A DNA stretch of 64,000 nucleotides from Nocardioides sp. NBC_00368 (GTDB taxonomy: Bacteria; Actinomycetota; Actinomycetes; Propionibacteriales; Nocardioidaceae): positions 5,105,001 to 5,169,000 of the forward strand of contig NZ_CP107970.1 of assembly GCF_036090055.1 (NCBI RefSeq), given 5' to 3'. Shown in pieces: positions 56,331 through 64,000 of this stretch. Both the position numbers and the translations under genes were made by a program. The first letter of the stretch is position 1. Each line of letters begins with the position of its first letter. The notes beneath the pieces were generated by a model, which saw only the letters and a program-made list of their open reading frames with translations, did not search any database and was not told the DNA's origin.

Positions 56331-58016
56331 TCAGGTCGCGGCGTGCTCGGCGACCAGTTCCAACGCGCGTGAGATGGCCTCCGGGGTCGTGCTGTGGATG
56401 CGGTTGTCGCGGCGCAGGTGGTCGGCGACCCCGAGGCGAGCCAGGACCTCGGCGTGCTCTGGCGAGATGCCCGAGATCATGACGACCTTGCCCCGTCGCT
56501 CGAGACGGGAGACGACCTCGTCCAGGACCTTTGCGCCGGTCGCGTCGATCGTGGTCACCCGGGACATCCTCAGCACCACGACCCGGACATCGGAGACCTC
56601 GGAGAGCTCGAGCAGGAAGCGGTGGGCGGCGGCGAAGAAGAGTGGTCCGTCGAAGCGGTACACGACGATGTGCTTCTTCAGCAGCTCGTGCTCCTCCTCG
56701 GAGTGGGTTCCGTGAGCGGGTCCGAACGGCTCGACCCGCTCGACGACCGCGCTCCGCGCGACCTGCCGCAGTGCGTACAGGATCGAGACCAGGAGGCCCG
56801 CGATCACCGCATCGACGAGATCGAAGGCGACCGTCACCACGAAGGTGAGCACGAGGACGGCCGCGTCGCCACGGGTCGAGCGCAGCAGCGCGAGGACGGA
56901 GGCGACCTCGATCATGCGTACGCAGGTGGCCAACAGCACGCCGGCGAGCGCCGCGAGCGGGATATGGGCGACAAGACCGGCCAACGCGCTCACGATCACC
57001 AGCAGGACCACCGCATGGGTGACCGCGGCCAGCTTGGAGCGCGCCCCGGCGCGCACGTTCACGGCGGTGCGTGCGATCGCCGCCGTCGCGGGCACGCCGC
57101 CGAAGAACGGCACCGCGAGGTTCGCCAGCCCCTGGCCGACGAGCTCGCGGTCGGGGTCGTGGGACTCGTCCACGGTCATCGAGTCCGCCACGGTCGCGCA
57201 CAGCAGGCTCTCCAGTGCAGAAAGAGCGGCAACCGCCGCGGCCGCCGGGACCAGTGCGGTCAGCCCGGACATCGAGACGAATCCGGCGCTCGGCGCAGGC
57301 AGGCCGGGCGGCAGCTCGCCGATCCCGGCGACGGGTAGCCACAACCCGCCGACGGTGGCCAGCACGATCGCGACCAGCGACCACGGAACCGCCGGCCGCC
57401 ACCGCTGCGCGACCAGGATGAACGTCGCCACCAGCAGCGTCATCACCACCGGCGCCCACTGTGGCTGCCCGAGCCAGCGGCGGACCACGTCGAGAGCGAC
57501 CTGCCAGGTGTGCTCGAACTCGCCGCCGTCGATCCCGAACATCGCCGGCACCTGCTGCAGGCCGATCACCACGGCGATACCAACGGTGAATCCCTCGATC
57601 ACGGGGATCGGCAGGTAGCGCACCAGCTTCCCGAGACCGAGTCCGGCGGCGATCAGCAGCATGATCCCTGCCAGCAGCCCGACCATCAGCACCCCGTCGC
57701 GGCCGAAGTCGTGGATGATCGGCACCAGCACGACCGTCATCGCCCCGGTCGGCCCGGAGACCTGCAGGTTCGAGCCGCCGAACACCGCAGCGACGATGCC
57801 GGCGACCACGGCCGTCACGATCCCTGCCGACGCTCCCATCCCGGAGGACACCCCGAACGCGAGCGCCAGCGGCAGCGCCACGACGGCGACCGTGAGCCCG
57901 GCGAGCAGGTCTCTCCTCGGGTCCCGCGTGACGGCCTCCCAGTCTTCGCGGCCCGGCAACAGGGCGACGACACGATCCCTCAGCTGCGCGAGCGACACCG
58001 ACGGCACGTCGAACAC
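56331..58016 (-). CDS. SulP-family anion transporter with STAS domain
   Basis: 561 residues from a GTG at 58016. About 12 membrane segments; the SulP signature reads DLLAGLTVAVVALPLALAFG (about 40-60) and LQVSGPTGAMTVVLVPI. A cytoplasmic STAS domain occupies about 440-561 (VYRFDGPLFFAAAHRFLLEL, RVTTIDATGAKVLDEV). Members carry sulfate, bicarbonate or other anions. Translated directly after a small gene at 58017-58256 and under the same divergent ArsR operator. Confidence 0.92.
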   Translation of the reverse strand: MFDVPSVSLAQLRDRVVALLPGREDWEAVTRDPRRDLLAGLTVAVVALPLALAFGVSSGMGASAGIVTAVVAGIVAAVFGGSNLQVSGPTGAMTVVLVPIIHDFGRDGVLMVGLLAGIMLLIAAGLGLGKLVRYLPIPVIEGFTVGIAVVIGLQQVPAMFGIDGGEFEHTWQVALDVVRRWLGQPQWAPVVMTLLVATFILVAQRWRPAVPWSLVAIVLATVGGLWLPVAGIGELPPGLPAPSAGFVSMSGLTALVPAAAAVAALSALESLLCATVADSMTVDESHDPDRELVGQGLANLAVPFFGGVPATAAIARTAVNVRAGARSKLAAVTHAVVLLVIVSALAGLVAHIPLAALAGVLLATCVRMIEVASVLALLRSTRGDAAVLVLTFVVTVAFDLVDAVIAGLLVSILYALRQVARSAVVERVEPFGPAHGTHSEEEHELLKKHIVVYRFDGPLFFAAAHRFLLELSEVSDVRVVVLRMSRVTTIDATGAKVLDEVVSRLERRGKVVMISGISPEHAEVLARLGVADHLRRDNRIHSTTPEAISRALELVAEHAAT

Positions 58017-58256
58017 CTAGCCGTCTTCCGGGATCTGATCGGGATCGAACGGTGTCGTGTGGTGGCGCAGGACGCTCTGGTCCAGCGGGAGGGCGACGTG
58101 ACGACGGAGCCGCTCGCCGGTGGAATCGGTCAGATACAGCCACACGACTCCCGGAGCGGCTGCTCGGATCAGGCGCACGCGACACCGACGCATCGGTGTC
58201 CCCGGAATCGTGATGACATCGCCGATCTCGATCCGACTGGCACTCACGTTGGCCAC
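58017..58256 (-). CDS. Small protein cotranscribed with the SulP transporter
   Basis: 79 residues from the GTG at 58256, chosen because CAGGAG is six bases upstream; a longer frame starts in the operator palindrome. The sequence begins VANVSASRIEIGDVITIPGT and includes RRCRVRLIRAAAPGVVWLYL; it is predicted to be beta-rich and SH3-like. No family recognised. It ends flush with the SulP GTG (TAG GTG), so translational coupling is likely. Function unknown. Confidence 0.75.
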   Translation of the reverse strand: MANVSASRIEIGDVITIPGTPMRRCRVRLIRAAAPGVVWLYLTDSTGERLRRHVALPLDQSVLRHHTTPFDPDQIPEDG

Positions 58257-58287
58257 GATGTGCTCCTGAAGGTCGAGCGAAGAACGA

Positions 58288-58321
58288 ATACATGACATGA
58301 AGATATCTTCAATTCATGTAT
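58288..58321. promoter_or_regulatory. 34-bp nested palindrome, probable ArsR operator
   Basis: Outer arms ATACATGA and TCATGTAT (58288-58295, 58314-58321), inner perfect palindrome TGAAGATATCTTCA (58298-58311), with one mismatched dinucleotide between. It is AT-rich and lies between the SulP operon (-) and the arsR gene (+). The TGAA...TTCA core is typical for ArsR/SmtB operators. Confidence 0.85.
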
Positions 58322-58371
58322 CATAGCCCCATGGCGGAACTCCCCTTCATTCCTGTTCGACGGAGGCCTCG

Positions 58372-58704
58372 ATGAGCGTCCCGCTCTACCAGGCCAAAGC
58401 GCAGTTCTTCCGCACCCTCGGCCACCCGGCACGGATCCGCATCCTCGAGCTTCTCGCCGAGCGCGACCACGCCGTCCATGAGCTGTTGGAGCGGATCGCG
58501 ATCGAGCCCAGCAACCTGTCGCAGCAGCTCTCGGTGCTGCGACGCACCTCGCTGGTGGCCTCCTACCGACAGGGAAGCGAGGTGGTGTACTCCATCAGCA
58601 TCCCCGAGGTCCGCGACCTCCTGTTCTCCGCCCGCACCATCCTGGTCAACCTCGCCGAGACCCGCAGCGAGTTCGAGGACGAACTCACCGTCGCCGACGA
58701 CTGA
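58372..58704 (+). CDS. ArsR/SmtB-family transcriptional regulator
   Basis: 110 residues, preceded by GGAGG. Winged helix: TLGHPARIRILELLAERDHA, ELLERIAIEPSNLSQQLSVL (recognition helix), YRQGSEVVYSISIPEV (wing). There are no Cys residues, so it lacks the thiolate metal sites of ArsR and SmtB and resembles BigR-like or non-metal members; the inducer is unknown. Expected to bind the nested palindrome upstream and control both the SulP operon and its own operon with the YjdM-like gene. Confidence 0.9.
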   Translation: MSVPLYQAKAQFFRTLGHPARIRILELLAERDHAVHELLERIAIEPSNLSQQLSVLRRTSLVASYRQGSEVVYSISIPEVRDLLFSARTILVNLAETRSEFEDELTVADD

Positions 58705-58745
58705 CACCGACCACCCTGACCGTGAGCGACATCGAAGAGAGTCCG

Positions 58746-59090
58746 ATGACCGACGCACTGCCCCCATGCCCGGAATGTTCCGAGGCCTACTCCTACGAGC
58801 AGGGTGCCCTGCTCGTCTGCCCGATGTGCGGACACGAGTGGAACCCCGAGGACACCGAGACCACCGATGCCGGGCAGATCACCGACGCCCACGGGACCCC
58901 GCTCGCCGATGGCGACTCGATCACCGTGATCAAGGACCTGAAGGTCAAAGGATCCTCCCTCGTCGTCAAGGTCGGCACCAAGGTCAAGAACATCCGACTC
59001 GGCGACGGCTTCGGCGGTCACGACATCGACTGCAGGATCGAGGGCATCGGGCCGATGCAGCTCAAGTCGGAATACGTCAAGAAGAGCTGA
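58746..59090 (+). CDS. YjdM/PhnA-type zinc-ribbon protein
   Basis: 114 residues from the ATG at 58746. N-terminal zinc ribbon CPECSEAYSYEQGALLVCPMC with key pairs CPEC and CPMC (residues 8-11 and 25-28), then an SH3-like domain with DGDSITVIKDLKVKGSSLVV and NIRLGDGFGGHDIDC. This is the YjdM (alkylphosphonate utilisation operon PhnA) family; despite the name its biochemical role is not established. It follows arsR by about 40 bases and precedes a small membrane protein, probably one operon. Confidence 0.9.
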   Translation: MTDALPPCPECSEAYSYEQGALLVCPMCGHEWNPEDTETTDAGQITDAHGTPLADGDSITVIKDLKVKGSSLVVKVGTKVKNIRLGDGFGGHDIDCRIEGIGPMQLKSEYVKKS

Positions 59091-59095
59091 GCCCG

Positions 59096-59362
59096 ATGCA
59101 CATCGAGCAGGTCAAGAAGTACGTCGCATCCTCGCTGCTCTGCGCGGTGGTGCTCCTGCACTCCCTGGCGATGGCCGCGCTGGGCGCGACCGGTGCCGAC
59201 AAGGGCGGCGCGCGCGAGGGGCTCTTCGTGATCTCGGTGCTTCTCGGCGTGATGGCTGTGGCCGGCGTCCGCCTGATCAACAAGATCTCCCTGGTCACGC
59301 CCTGGTTTCTGGTAGCGCCCGTGATCCCGCTGTTCGTCTACTACTTCGTGCTCTGGAGATAG
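59096..59362 (+). CDS. Small membrane protein downstream of yjdM-like gene
   Basis: 88 residues from the ATG at 59096, five bases after the previous stop. Three hydrophobic segments (SSLLCAVVLLHSLAMAAL, GLFVISVLLGVMAVAGVRL, VTPWFLVAPVIPLFVYYFVL). It resembles no family I recognise. Position in the arsR operon suggests a link to the anion transport module. Confidence 0.75.
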   Translation: MHIEQVKKYVASSLLCAVVLLHSLAMAALGATGADKGGAREGLFVISVLLGVMAVAGVRLINKISLVTPWFLVAPVIPLFVYYFVLWR

Positions 59363-59384
59363 CCGGCTCCGCAGCTACCCCGCG

Positions 59385-59879
59385 CTAGTCGACCGTGTCG
59401 CCGGAGGCCGCGCGGAGCTGGGTGAGCAGCGCGGTCACGCCGGGTACGTCCTCGATCCCAGGCTTCTCGAAGACCTCGGTGTTGAGCGAGACCGTGGCCG
59501 CCTCGACCACCTCACGTCCCGCGCCGGTGATGGCGGCGAGGACGACTCGCCCGTCGGCGTCGGAGCGGCTGCGGCGTACGAAACCCTGCTTCTCCAGACG
59601 GGCGACGGCGCTGGTCACCGAGGCGGGGTGGACCTGGAGGCGGGAGCCCAGCTTGGCCATCGGGAGCTGGCCCTCCTGGGTGAAGGACAGGAGGCGGAGC
59701 ACCTCGTAGCGGGCGAAGGAGAGGTCGTGGGGGCGCAGTGCTGCGTCGACGCGTTCCATGACGAGCTGGTGCACGCGCACGAGTGAGGTCACCAGTGCCA
59801 TCCCGTCGGCAGCGTCGGCCCAGCCGTGCGCGATCCACTGCCGTGTCGCCTCGCGGATCGGATCCATGCGGGCCAGCAT
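59385..59879 (-). CDS. MarR-family transcriptional regulator
   Basis: 164 residues from the ATG at 59879; GTG at 59882 or ATG at 59867 are alternatives. Winged helix: GQLPMAKLGSRLQVHPASVT then SAVARLEKQGFVRRSRSDAD and GRVVLAAIT (wing with the conserved D-x-R). The surrounding helices form the dimer. It has no divergent partner, and its target is not visible. Convergent with the small membrane protein gene, with a 22-base gap. Confidence 0.88.
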   Translation of the reverse strand: MLARMDPIREATRQWIAHGWADAADGMALVTSLVRVHQLVMERVDAALRPHDLSFARYEVLRLLSFTQEGQLPMAKLGSRLQVHPASVTSAVARLEKQGFVRRSRSDADGRVVLAAITGAGREVVEAATVSLNTEVFEKPGIEDVPGVTALLTQLRAASGDTVD

Positions 59880-59907
59880 CACACAGATCGGCCATGCGAG
59901 ACGGTGA

Positions 59908-60459
59908 TCACGATGGCGCGCCGAAGGTGCCGATCAGGTTGAGGATCACGGCTACGCCGATGACCGTCGCGATCGCCGAGAGGGTCACGACCAGGCCGAC
60001 CGCGACGGAGAAACCGGCCCCCTCGTGCCGTGCGCCGCGCTGCTGCAACGCGTAGAGCCGGGCGACGCTGGTGATCAGCGTGCGGCCCTCCTCCGCGTCG
60101 AAGCGGTACTGGTCCAGGTCGGGGACCGCCGCGGGGTCGTGCACGGTCCACACGCCCTGGTCGGTCTGGTCGTCGTCGGCCTCGATCCGGCGTACGCCGG
60201 TCTTCTGGGTGTGGGGCACATCGCCGAACCAGACGATGCTGCGGGTGTCCTCGATGATCGCGTAGGAGTTCCGCGACGGCATCGACACGTGGTAGGTGAA
60301 GACCCAGTTCAGCTTGGCGTCCAGCAGCGTGGAGTGCCAGCGTTCATCGGCCAGGTCCAGCTCGACGTCGAACCCGCGCGCCGTCTCGGTCGCCTTGTAG
60401 GGCGTGCCGTCGCACACGCGCGCGACATGTTCGAAGAAAGGCCTCGTATGAGGGGACAC
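59908..60459 (-). CDS. Hypothetical protein with C-terminal membrane anchor
   Basis: 183 residues from a GTG at 60459, eight bases after TAACCT. The N-terminal 140 residues are soluble (DERWHSTLLDAKLNWVFTYH, NSYAIIEDTRSIVWFGD) and one hydrophobic segment ends the protein (FSVAVGLVVTLSAIATVIGV), giving a tail-anchored topology with the bulk likely in the cytoplasm. No family recognised. Confidence 0.7.
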   Translation of the reverse strand: MSPHTRPFFEHVARVCDGTPYKATETARGFDVELDLADERWHSTLLDAKLNWVFTYHVSMPSRNSYAIIEDTRSIVWFGDVPHTQKTGVRRIEADDDQTDQGVWTVHDPAAVPDLDQYRFDAEEGRTLITSVARLYALQQRGARHEGAGFSVAVGLVVTLSAIATVIGVAVILNLIGTFGAPS

Positions 60460-60496
60460 GACTCAACAGGTTATCGGTTCCGGGGACTCTGTGGGC

Positions 60497-60823
60497 TCAC
60501 TCCGTGGCGTTGGGCGGCACGTCGATGTTGAAGTGGACCCGGCCACCGTCGACGTCGTCGACGGTGATGATCGCGTCGTACTTCTCACCCTCGGAGGTGA
60601 GGACGCAGGTCATCTCGGTGCCGACCTTGCCCTCGAGGTCACCGGGGCAGTCGAGGTCCTCGGGCGTGACGCCGATGGCGTTGGTGAGCTGCTCGGTCGC
60701 GATCCGCTCGACCGTCTTCTCCTGCACGTAGTCCTCGCTCGAGCCGCAGGCCGTCAGCGCGAGCGGCAGCGCCAGGAGAGCCGCGCCGGTCATGGCGCCC
60801 GAGAAGGCGCGGGTGCGTGTCAT
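60497..60823 (-). CDS. DUF4333 lipoprotein
   Basis: 108 residues from the ATG at 60823, seven bases after TAGGCT. Lipoprotein signal with LTAC (Cys26). The mature part has a Cys pair (LDCPGDLEGKVGTEMTCVL) typical of DUF4333, a small exported domain common in actinobacteria. Probably attached to the outer face of the membrane. Role unknown. Confidence 0.87.
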   Translation of the reverse strand: MTRTRAFSGAMTGAALLALPLALTACGSSEDYVQEKTVERIATEQLTNAIGVTPEDLDCPGDLEGKVGTEMTCVLTSEGEKYDAIITVDDVDGGRVHFNIDVPPNATE

Positions 60824-60893
60824 GGGGCTCAGCCTAGGGGTAGGCAAAGACCAGACAGACGTACGCCGCACCAGCTCGGGCGCCGCGGGGTGG

Positions 60894-61793
60894 TCAGCCC
60901 ACCGGGGTGAAGTCGCGGGCCCCGATGAACGAGGGCCGGCGACTCGGGGCCGAGAACGGCTCGACCGCGGCGTTCTCCACGCTGTTGAACACCAGGAAGA
61001 CGTTCGAGCGCGGGTACGGCGTGATGTTGCCGTTGGAGCCGTGCATGCAGTTGCAGTCGAACATGACCGCGCTGCCGGCAGCACCGGCCAGCACGTCGAT
61101 CCCATAGGTGTCGGCCATCTTCGTGACCGTCTCCTGGTCGGGGGTGCCCGCCCCTTGCATCACCAGCGAGGACTTGTAGTTGTCCTCAGGAGTGGCGCCG
61201 CCGCACGAGACGTACGTCCGGTGCGTACCGGGCATGATCATCAGCGGCCCGTTGAAGGAGTGGTTGTCGGTCAGCGAGATGGAGATGCTGACCGTCCGCA
61301 TCCGGGGCAGTCCGTCCTCGGCGTGCCAGGTCTCGAAGTCGGAGTGCCAGTAGAAGTCCCCGCCGCCGAAGCCGGGTTTGAGGTTGATCCGGCTCTGGTG
61401 GATGTAGACGTCCGAGCCGAGGATCTGCCGGGCGCGGCCGACCACGCGCGGGTCGGCCGCGAGCCGGGCGACGACGTCGCTGGTCCGGTGCACCTCGAAG
61501 ATCGAGCGCACCTCCTGCGAGGCGGACTCGATGATGGTGCGCTCGTCGGCCCGGGTCTCCGGGTCGTTGCTGAGTCGACGCAGCTCGGCGCGGAGCTCCT
61601 CGACCTCCTCGGGAGTGATGAGGTCCGGGACGGTCAGGTAGCCGCGCTCGTCGTAGTGGTCGAGCGTCTGCTGGTCGATCGGCCCGTCGGCCGCCGTGCC
61701 CCAGACGACCTGGTCGTGCCGGGGAAGCACGGAGTAGCCCTCCCCGAGGCGGGTGGGGTAGAGGTCTTCGGCGTGTTCGTTGGTAGCGGTCAT
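60894..61793 (-). CDS. ectD: Ectoine hydroxylase EctD
   Basis: 299 residues, normal length. Non-heme iron dioxygenase: iron ligands H-x-D in FYWHSDFETWH (His150, Asp152) and the distal His in CNCMHGSNGN; SRINLKPGFGGGDFYWHSDF lines the 2-oxoglutarate site. It converts ectoine to 5-hydroxyectoine. The start overlaps the ectC stop as ATGA. Last gene of the ect operon. Confidence 0.97.
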   Translation of the reverse strand: MTATNEHAEDLYPTRLGEGYSVLPRHDQVVWGTAADGPIDQQTLDHYDERGYLTVPDLITPEEVEELRAELRRLSNDPETRADERTIIESASQEVRSIFEVHRTSDVVARLAADPRVVGRARQILGSDVYIHQSRINLKPGFGGGDFYWHSDFETWHAEDGLPRMRTVSISISLTDNHSFNGPLMIMPGTHRTYVSCGGATPEDNYKSSLVMQGAGTPDQETVTKMADTYGIDVLAGAAGSAVMFDCNCMHGSNGNITPYPRSNVFLVFNSVENAAVEPFSAPSRRPSFIGARDFTPVG

Positions 61794-62224
61794 GCAGTTA
61801 CCTCCTCGGTGTCGGCGGTTTCGGTGGTTTCGGTGAGGAGCGGGTAGACGCCGTCGGCGTCGTGCACCTCACGACCGGTGACAGGCGGGTTGAAGGTGCA
61901 GATCAGACGCAGGTCGGTCGTGGCGGTGACGGTGTGCTTGTCGTGCTTGTCGAGCAGGTAGCACATCCCGTCGCGGATCTCGTACGTCTCTCCCGTCTCG
62001 CGGTCGAGGAGCTCGCCCTCGCCGCCGACGCAGTAGACGCACTCGATGTGGTTGGCGTACCAGAACTCGTTCGTCGTCCCGGCAGGGATGTTGGTCTCGT
62101 GGAAGGAGAAACCGACGCCCTCGCGGGCCAGGACGATCCGGCGGCTGCGCCAGGTCCCGTGCTCCGACTCGACGCGTACGTCTCGGTCGGTGTCGTCGAG
62201 GTCTTCCAGATAGGTGACGCGCAT
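61790..62224 (-). CDS. ectC: Ectoine synthase EctC
   Basis: 144 residues; cupin fold with GVGFSFHETNIPAGTTNEFW, HIECVYCVGGEGELLDRETG and YLLDKHDKHTVTA, all characteristic. It cyclises N-gamma-acetyl-diaminobutyrate to ectoine. The C-terminal tail is acidic (ETTETADTEEVTA), longer than usual. 28 bases after ectB, with GAGAGA before the ATG. Confidence 0.97.
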   Translation of the reverse strand: MRVTYLEDLDDTDRDVRVESEHGTWRSRRIVLAREGVGFSFHETNIPAGTTNEFWYANHIECVYCVGGEGELLDRETGETYEIRDGMCYLLDKHDKHTVTATTDLRLICTFNPPVTGREVHDADGVYPLLTETTETADTEEVTA

Positions 62225-62252
62225 GTTCTCTCGATTCAGGTGTCAGGGCAGG

Positions 62253-63542
62253 TCAGGCCGCGGTGGCGTCGCCGAGGACCGATGCGGTGGCCTCCTCGAG
62301 GACGGCGAGACCGCGGGCGAGCTCCTCGGAGGTGATGGTCAGCGGCGGCATCGTCTTGAGGACCTCGTCCTCGGGCCCGGAGGTCTCGACCAGCAGGCCG
62401 TTCTCGTACGCCGCCGCCGCGATCTTCCCGGCCGAGCTGGCGTCCGGGAAGGCGATGCCGGTCAGGAGACCTCGGCCGCGGACGGCCGCACCTTCGTAGC
62501 GTTCGGCGATCTTCGTCAGCCCCGTACGCAGCTCGGTGGCCTTCGCCTGGACGTCCTTCTGGAAGGAGTCGTCGGCCCAGTACGTCTCCAAGGCCACCCG
62601 GGCGGTGACGAAGGCGAGGTTGTGACCGCGGAAGGTGCCGTTGTGCTCGCCGGGCTCGAACTGGTCGAGGTCGGGCCGGATCAGGGTCAGCGCCATCGGC
62701 AGGCCGAAGCCGGAGATCGACTTCGACAGGCAGACGATGTCGGGGGTGAACCCGGCCTCCTCGAAGCTGAAGAAGGTGCCGGTCCGGCCGCAGCCGGCCT
62801 GCACGTCGTCGAGGATCAGGATGATGTCGTGCTCGCGGCACAGGTCCGAGAGCGCCTTGAGCCACTCCAGCCGGGCGGCGCTGAGGCCGCCCTCGCCCTG
62901 GACGGACTCCACGATGATCGCGGCCGGCTTGTCGACGCCGGAGCCGCTGTCCTGGAGCACCCGCTCCAGCCACATGAAGTCGTCGACGGCACCGTTGAAG
63001 TAGTCGTCGTACGGGATCTTCGAGCTGTTGGTCAGCGGGATGCCCGCGCCCCTGCGCTTCATCGAGTTGCCGGTCACCGACAGCGAGCCGAGCGTCATCC
63101 CGTGGAAGGCGTTGGTGAAGGACAGCACGTGCTGGCGTCCGGTCGCCTTTCGGGCCAGCTTGAGAGCGGCCTCGACGGAGTTGGTCCCGGTCGGGCCGGG
63201 GAACATCACCTTGTAGTCGAGGTTGCGCGGCTCGAGGATCAGGTCCGAGAAGGCCTGCAGGAAGTCCCGCTTGGCGCTGGTGTGCATGTCCAGCGAGTGC
63301 ACGATGCGGCCCTCGCGCAGGTAGTCGAGCAGGGGATCGAGCAGCGCGGGGTTGTTGTGTCCGTAGTTGAGCGCGCCGGCTCCGGCGAAGAAGTCCAGGA
63401 ACTCTCGCCCGTCCTCGCTGGTGACGGTGGAGCCCTGGGAGTGGGTCATCACCGCCGGCCAGCTGCGGCAGTAGCTGCGGACCTGCGACTCGAGGGAGTC
63501 GAAGATCGCGGTGGTGGGTTCGGCGGTCGTCGTCATGGACAT
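62253..63542 (-). CDS. ectB: Diaminobutyrate-2-oxoglutarate transaminase EctB
   Basis: 429 residues if translation starts at the ATG at 63542 (GGAGG four bases before it; a second ATG two codons on is equally possible). PLP enzyme: FFAGAGALNYGHNNP, ILDDVQAGCGRTGTF, and the Lys in SKSISGFGLPMAL. Forms L-2,4-diaminobutyrate from aspartate semialdehyde. The frame is open upstream and continuous with ectA, so an EctA-EctB fusion protein can also be made. Confidence 0.95.
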   Translation of the reverse strand: MSMTTTAEPTTAIFDSLESQVRSYCRSWPAVMTHSQGSTVTSEDGREFLDFFAGAGALNYGHNNPALLDPLLDYLREGRIVHSLDMHTSAKRDFLQAFSDLILEPRNLDYKVMFPGPTGTNSVEAALKLARKATGRQHVLSFTNAFHGMTLGSLSVTGNSMKRRGAGIPLTNSSKIPYDDYFNGAVDDFMWLERVLQDSGSGVDKPAAIIVESVQGEGGLSAARLEWLKALSDLCREHDIILILDDVQAGCGRTGTFFSFEEAGFTPDIVCLSKSISGFGLPMALTLIRPDLDQFEPGEHNGTFRGHNLAFVTARVALETYWADDSFQKDVQAKATELRTGLTKIAERYEGAAVRGRGLLTGIAFPDASSAGKIAAAAYENGLLVETSGPEDEVLKTMPPLTITSEELARGLAVLEEATASVLGDATAA

Positions 63543-64000
63543 GACACCTCCGTGTGTCGTCGATCCCGAGGGGGCGTTCCCCTCGGGTCGTGCGGTCGAG
63601 AACGGGCCGATGCGGAACAACAGCTCCGCGTCGTGCCCGTCAGGGAACATCTCCGCCTCGAAGAGCGGCGTGCGCTCGATCGAGGCGTTGCGTGCGTTCG
63701 CGAACGAGGTGAACAGCGCGATGGAGGCGCTGTTGTCCGCGGTGATGGTCGTCTCCAGGCGGCGTACTGCCGGGTCGCCGGAGAGGTGATGTTCTGCGGG
63801 GCCGGAGAGACTGTCGACGAGCTCGTCGAGCATGCGACGGGCCAGACCCTGGCCGCGGTGCCGTTCGTCGACGGCGACCTGCCAGATCATCAGGGTCTCC
63901 GGCTCGTCCGGCCGGCGGTAGCCGATGACGAATCCTCCTGGATCGTCATCGACGGTCGCGACGATCGACGTCGCCGCGAAGTCGCGCGCCCACAGCAGGT
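63543..64000 (-). CDS. ectA: Diaminobutyrate acetyltransferase EctA, partial and in frame with EctB
   Basis: 5' end outside the window; about 152 codons visible. GNAT fold: LLWARDFAATSIVATV, VIGYRRPDEPETLMIWQVAV, DERHRGQGLARRMLDEL (acetyl-CoA loop), and FEAEMFPDGHDAELLFRIGP. It acetylates diaminobutyrate at the gamma amino group. After RIGP, where EctA usually ends, the frame continues through a linker (FSTARPEGNAPSGSTTHGGV) straight into the EctB start without a stop codon. Either a natural fusion or a frameshift that removed the stop. Confidence 0.93.

Noticed and set aside
52516..56715. 1399-codon plus-strand open frame
   Set aside because: It is antisense to icmF; Arg/Gly/Val-rich composition without motifs is typical of the shadow frame of high-GC genes.
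58257..58298. Longer start (ATG at 58298) for the 79-residue protein
   Set aside because: It would begin inside the nested palindrome and bypass the CAGGAG motif that sits six bases before the GTG at 58256.

Overview
The window is a high-GC actinobacterial chromosome segment, most likely from a Nocardioides-type member of the Nocardioidaceae. This rests on strong G/C preference at third codon positions, a mycothiol synthase gene (mshD) beside glnR, a nitrobindin-like FABP gene, a DUF4395/sulfurtransferase/DUF1416 operon, an HBHA-like gene behind its HTH partner, a fused RmlC-RmlD, and many genes whose start codon lies six or seven bases after a TANNNT box (leaderless style). No rRNA, CRISPR array, complete insertion sequence or prophage is visible. 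There is one tRNA gene, tRNA-Lys(TTT), at 2055-2127.

Layout. 1-4.7 kb: end of a 5'-nucleotidase, a divergent TetR/XRE regulator pair, tRNA-Lys, a gene-poor stretch, a cold-shock gene and a 48-residue protein. 4.7-13.8 kb: MutT1-type Nudix hydrolase, then the phosphate block: pstSCAB with a PHO-box-like upstream site, a convergent low-affinity Pit transporter with its DUF47 partner, and polyphosphate kinase. 13.9-22.9 kb: esterase, an 878-residue Ala/Glu-rich coiled-coil protein, DsrE-like protein, nitrobindin, Fur-type regulator, YgfZ, ADP-ribosylglycohydrolase, mshD and glnR. 23-26.6 kb: MoaD-like protein, Hsp20 with a divergent HspR-like regulator, ThiX-like thioredoxin, then a Cys-containing leader peptide and its sulfur operon. 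26.6-33 kb: BKACE enzyme, a TetR/FAD-monooxygenase pair with a palindrome array, and cysD-cysN-cysC for sulfate activation. 33-44.5 kb: truncated HipA with HipB, ugd, a cupin, rmlA, rmlB, rmlCD, a TSUP permease, an asparaginase, XRE-HBHA, galE and a RibD-like reductase. 44.6-52.3 kb: ugpAEB without its ATPase, enoyl-CoA hydratase, DinB-like protein, cytochrome bd (cydAB) and a small membrane protein. 52.3-60.8 kb: a BtuF-like metal-receptor protein, fused isobutyryl-CoA mutase IcmF, a SulP/ArsR/YjdM module around a nested palindrome, a MarR regulator, and two envelope-associated proteins. 60.9-64 kb: the ectoine/5-hydroxyectoine operon ectABCD, in which ectA (cut by the window edge) is in frame with ectB without an intervening stop.

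Themes. Phosphate acquisition and storage (pst, pit, ppk, ugp) and sulfur assimilation (cysDNC, sulfurtransferase operon, TSUP, SulP, mycothiol) dominate, with nucleotide-sugar synthesis and osmoprotection. The order nitrobindin ... mshD-glnR ... thioredoxin-sulfurtransferase-DUF1416 near pst genes resembles the Mycobacterium tuberculosis Rv0813c-Rv0820 neighbourhood as I remember it.

Most notable observations: the ectA-ectB continuous frame with an internal ribosome binding site; a multi-copy intergenic repeat with a GAGTCGGCGCG core at four loci; a second short repeat read in frame inside pstA (and a relative inside mshD); the Cys leader peptide; a truncated HipA with a 24-bp perfect palindrome; and a 34-bp nested palindrome controlling the SulP/ArsR region.
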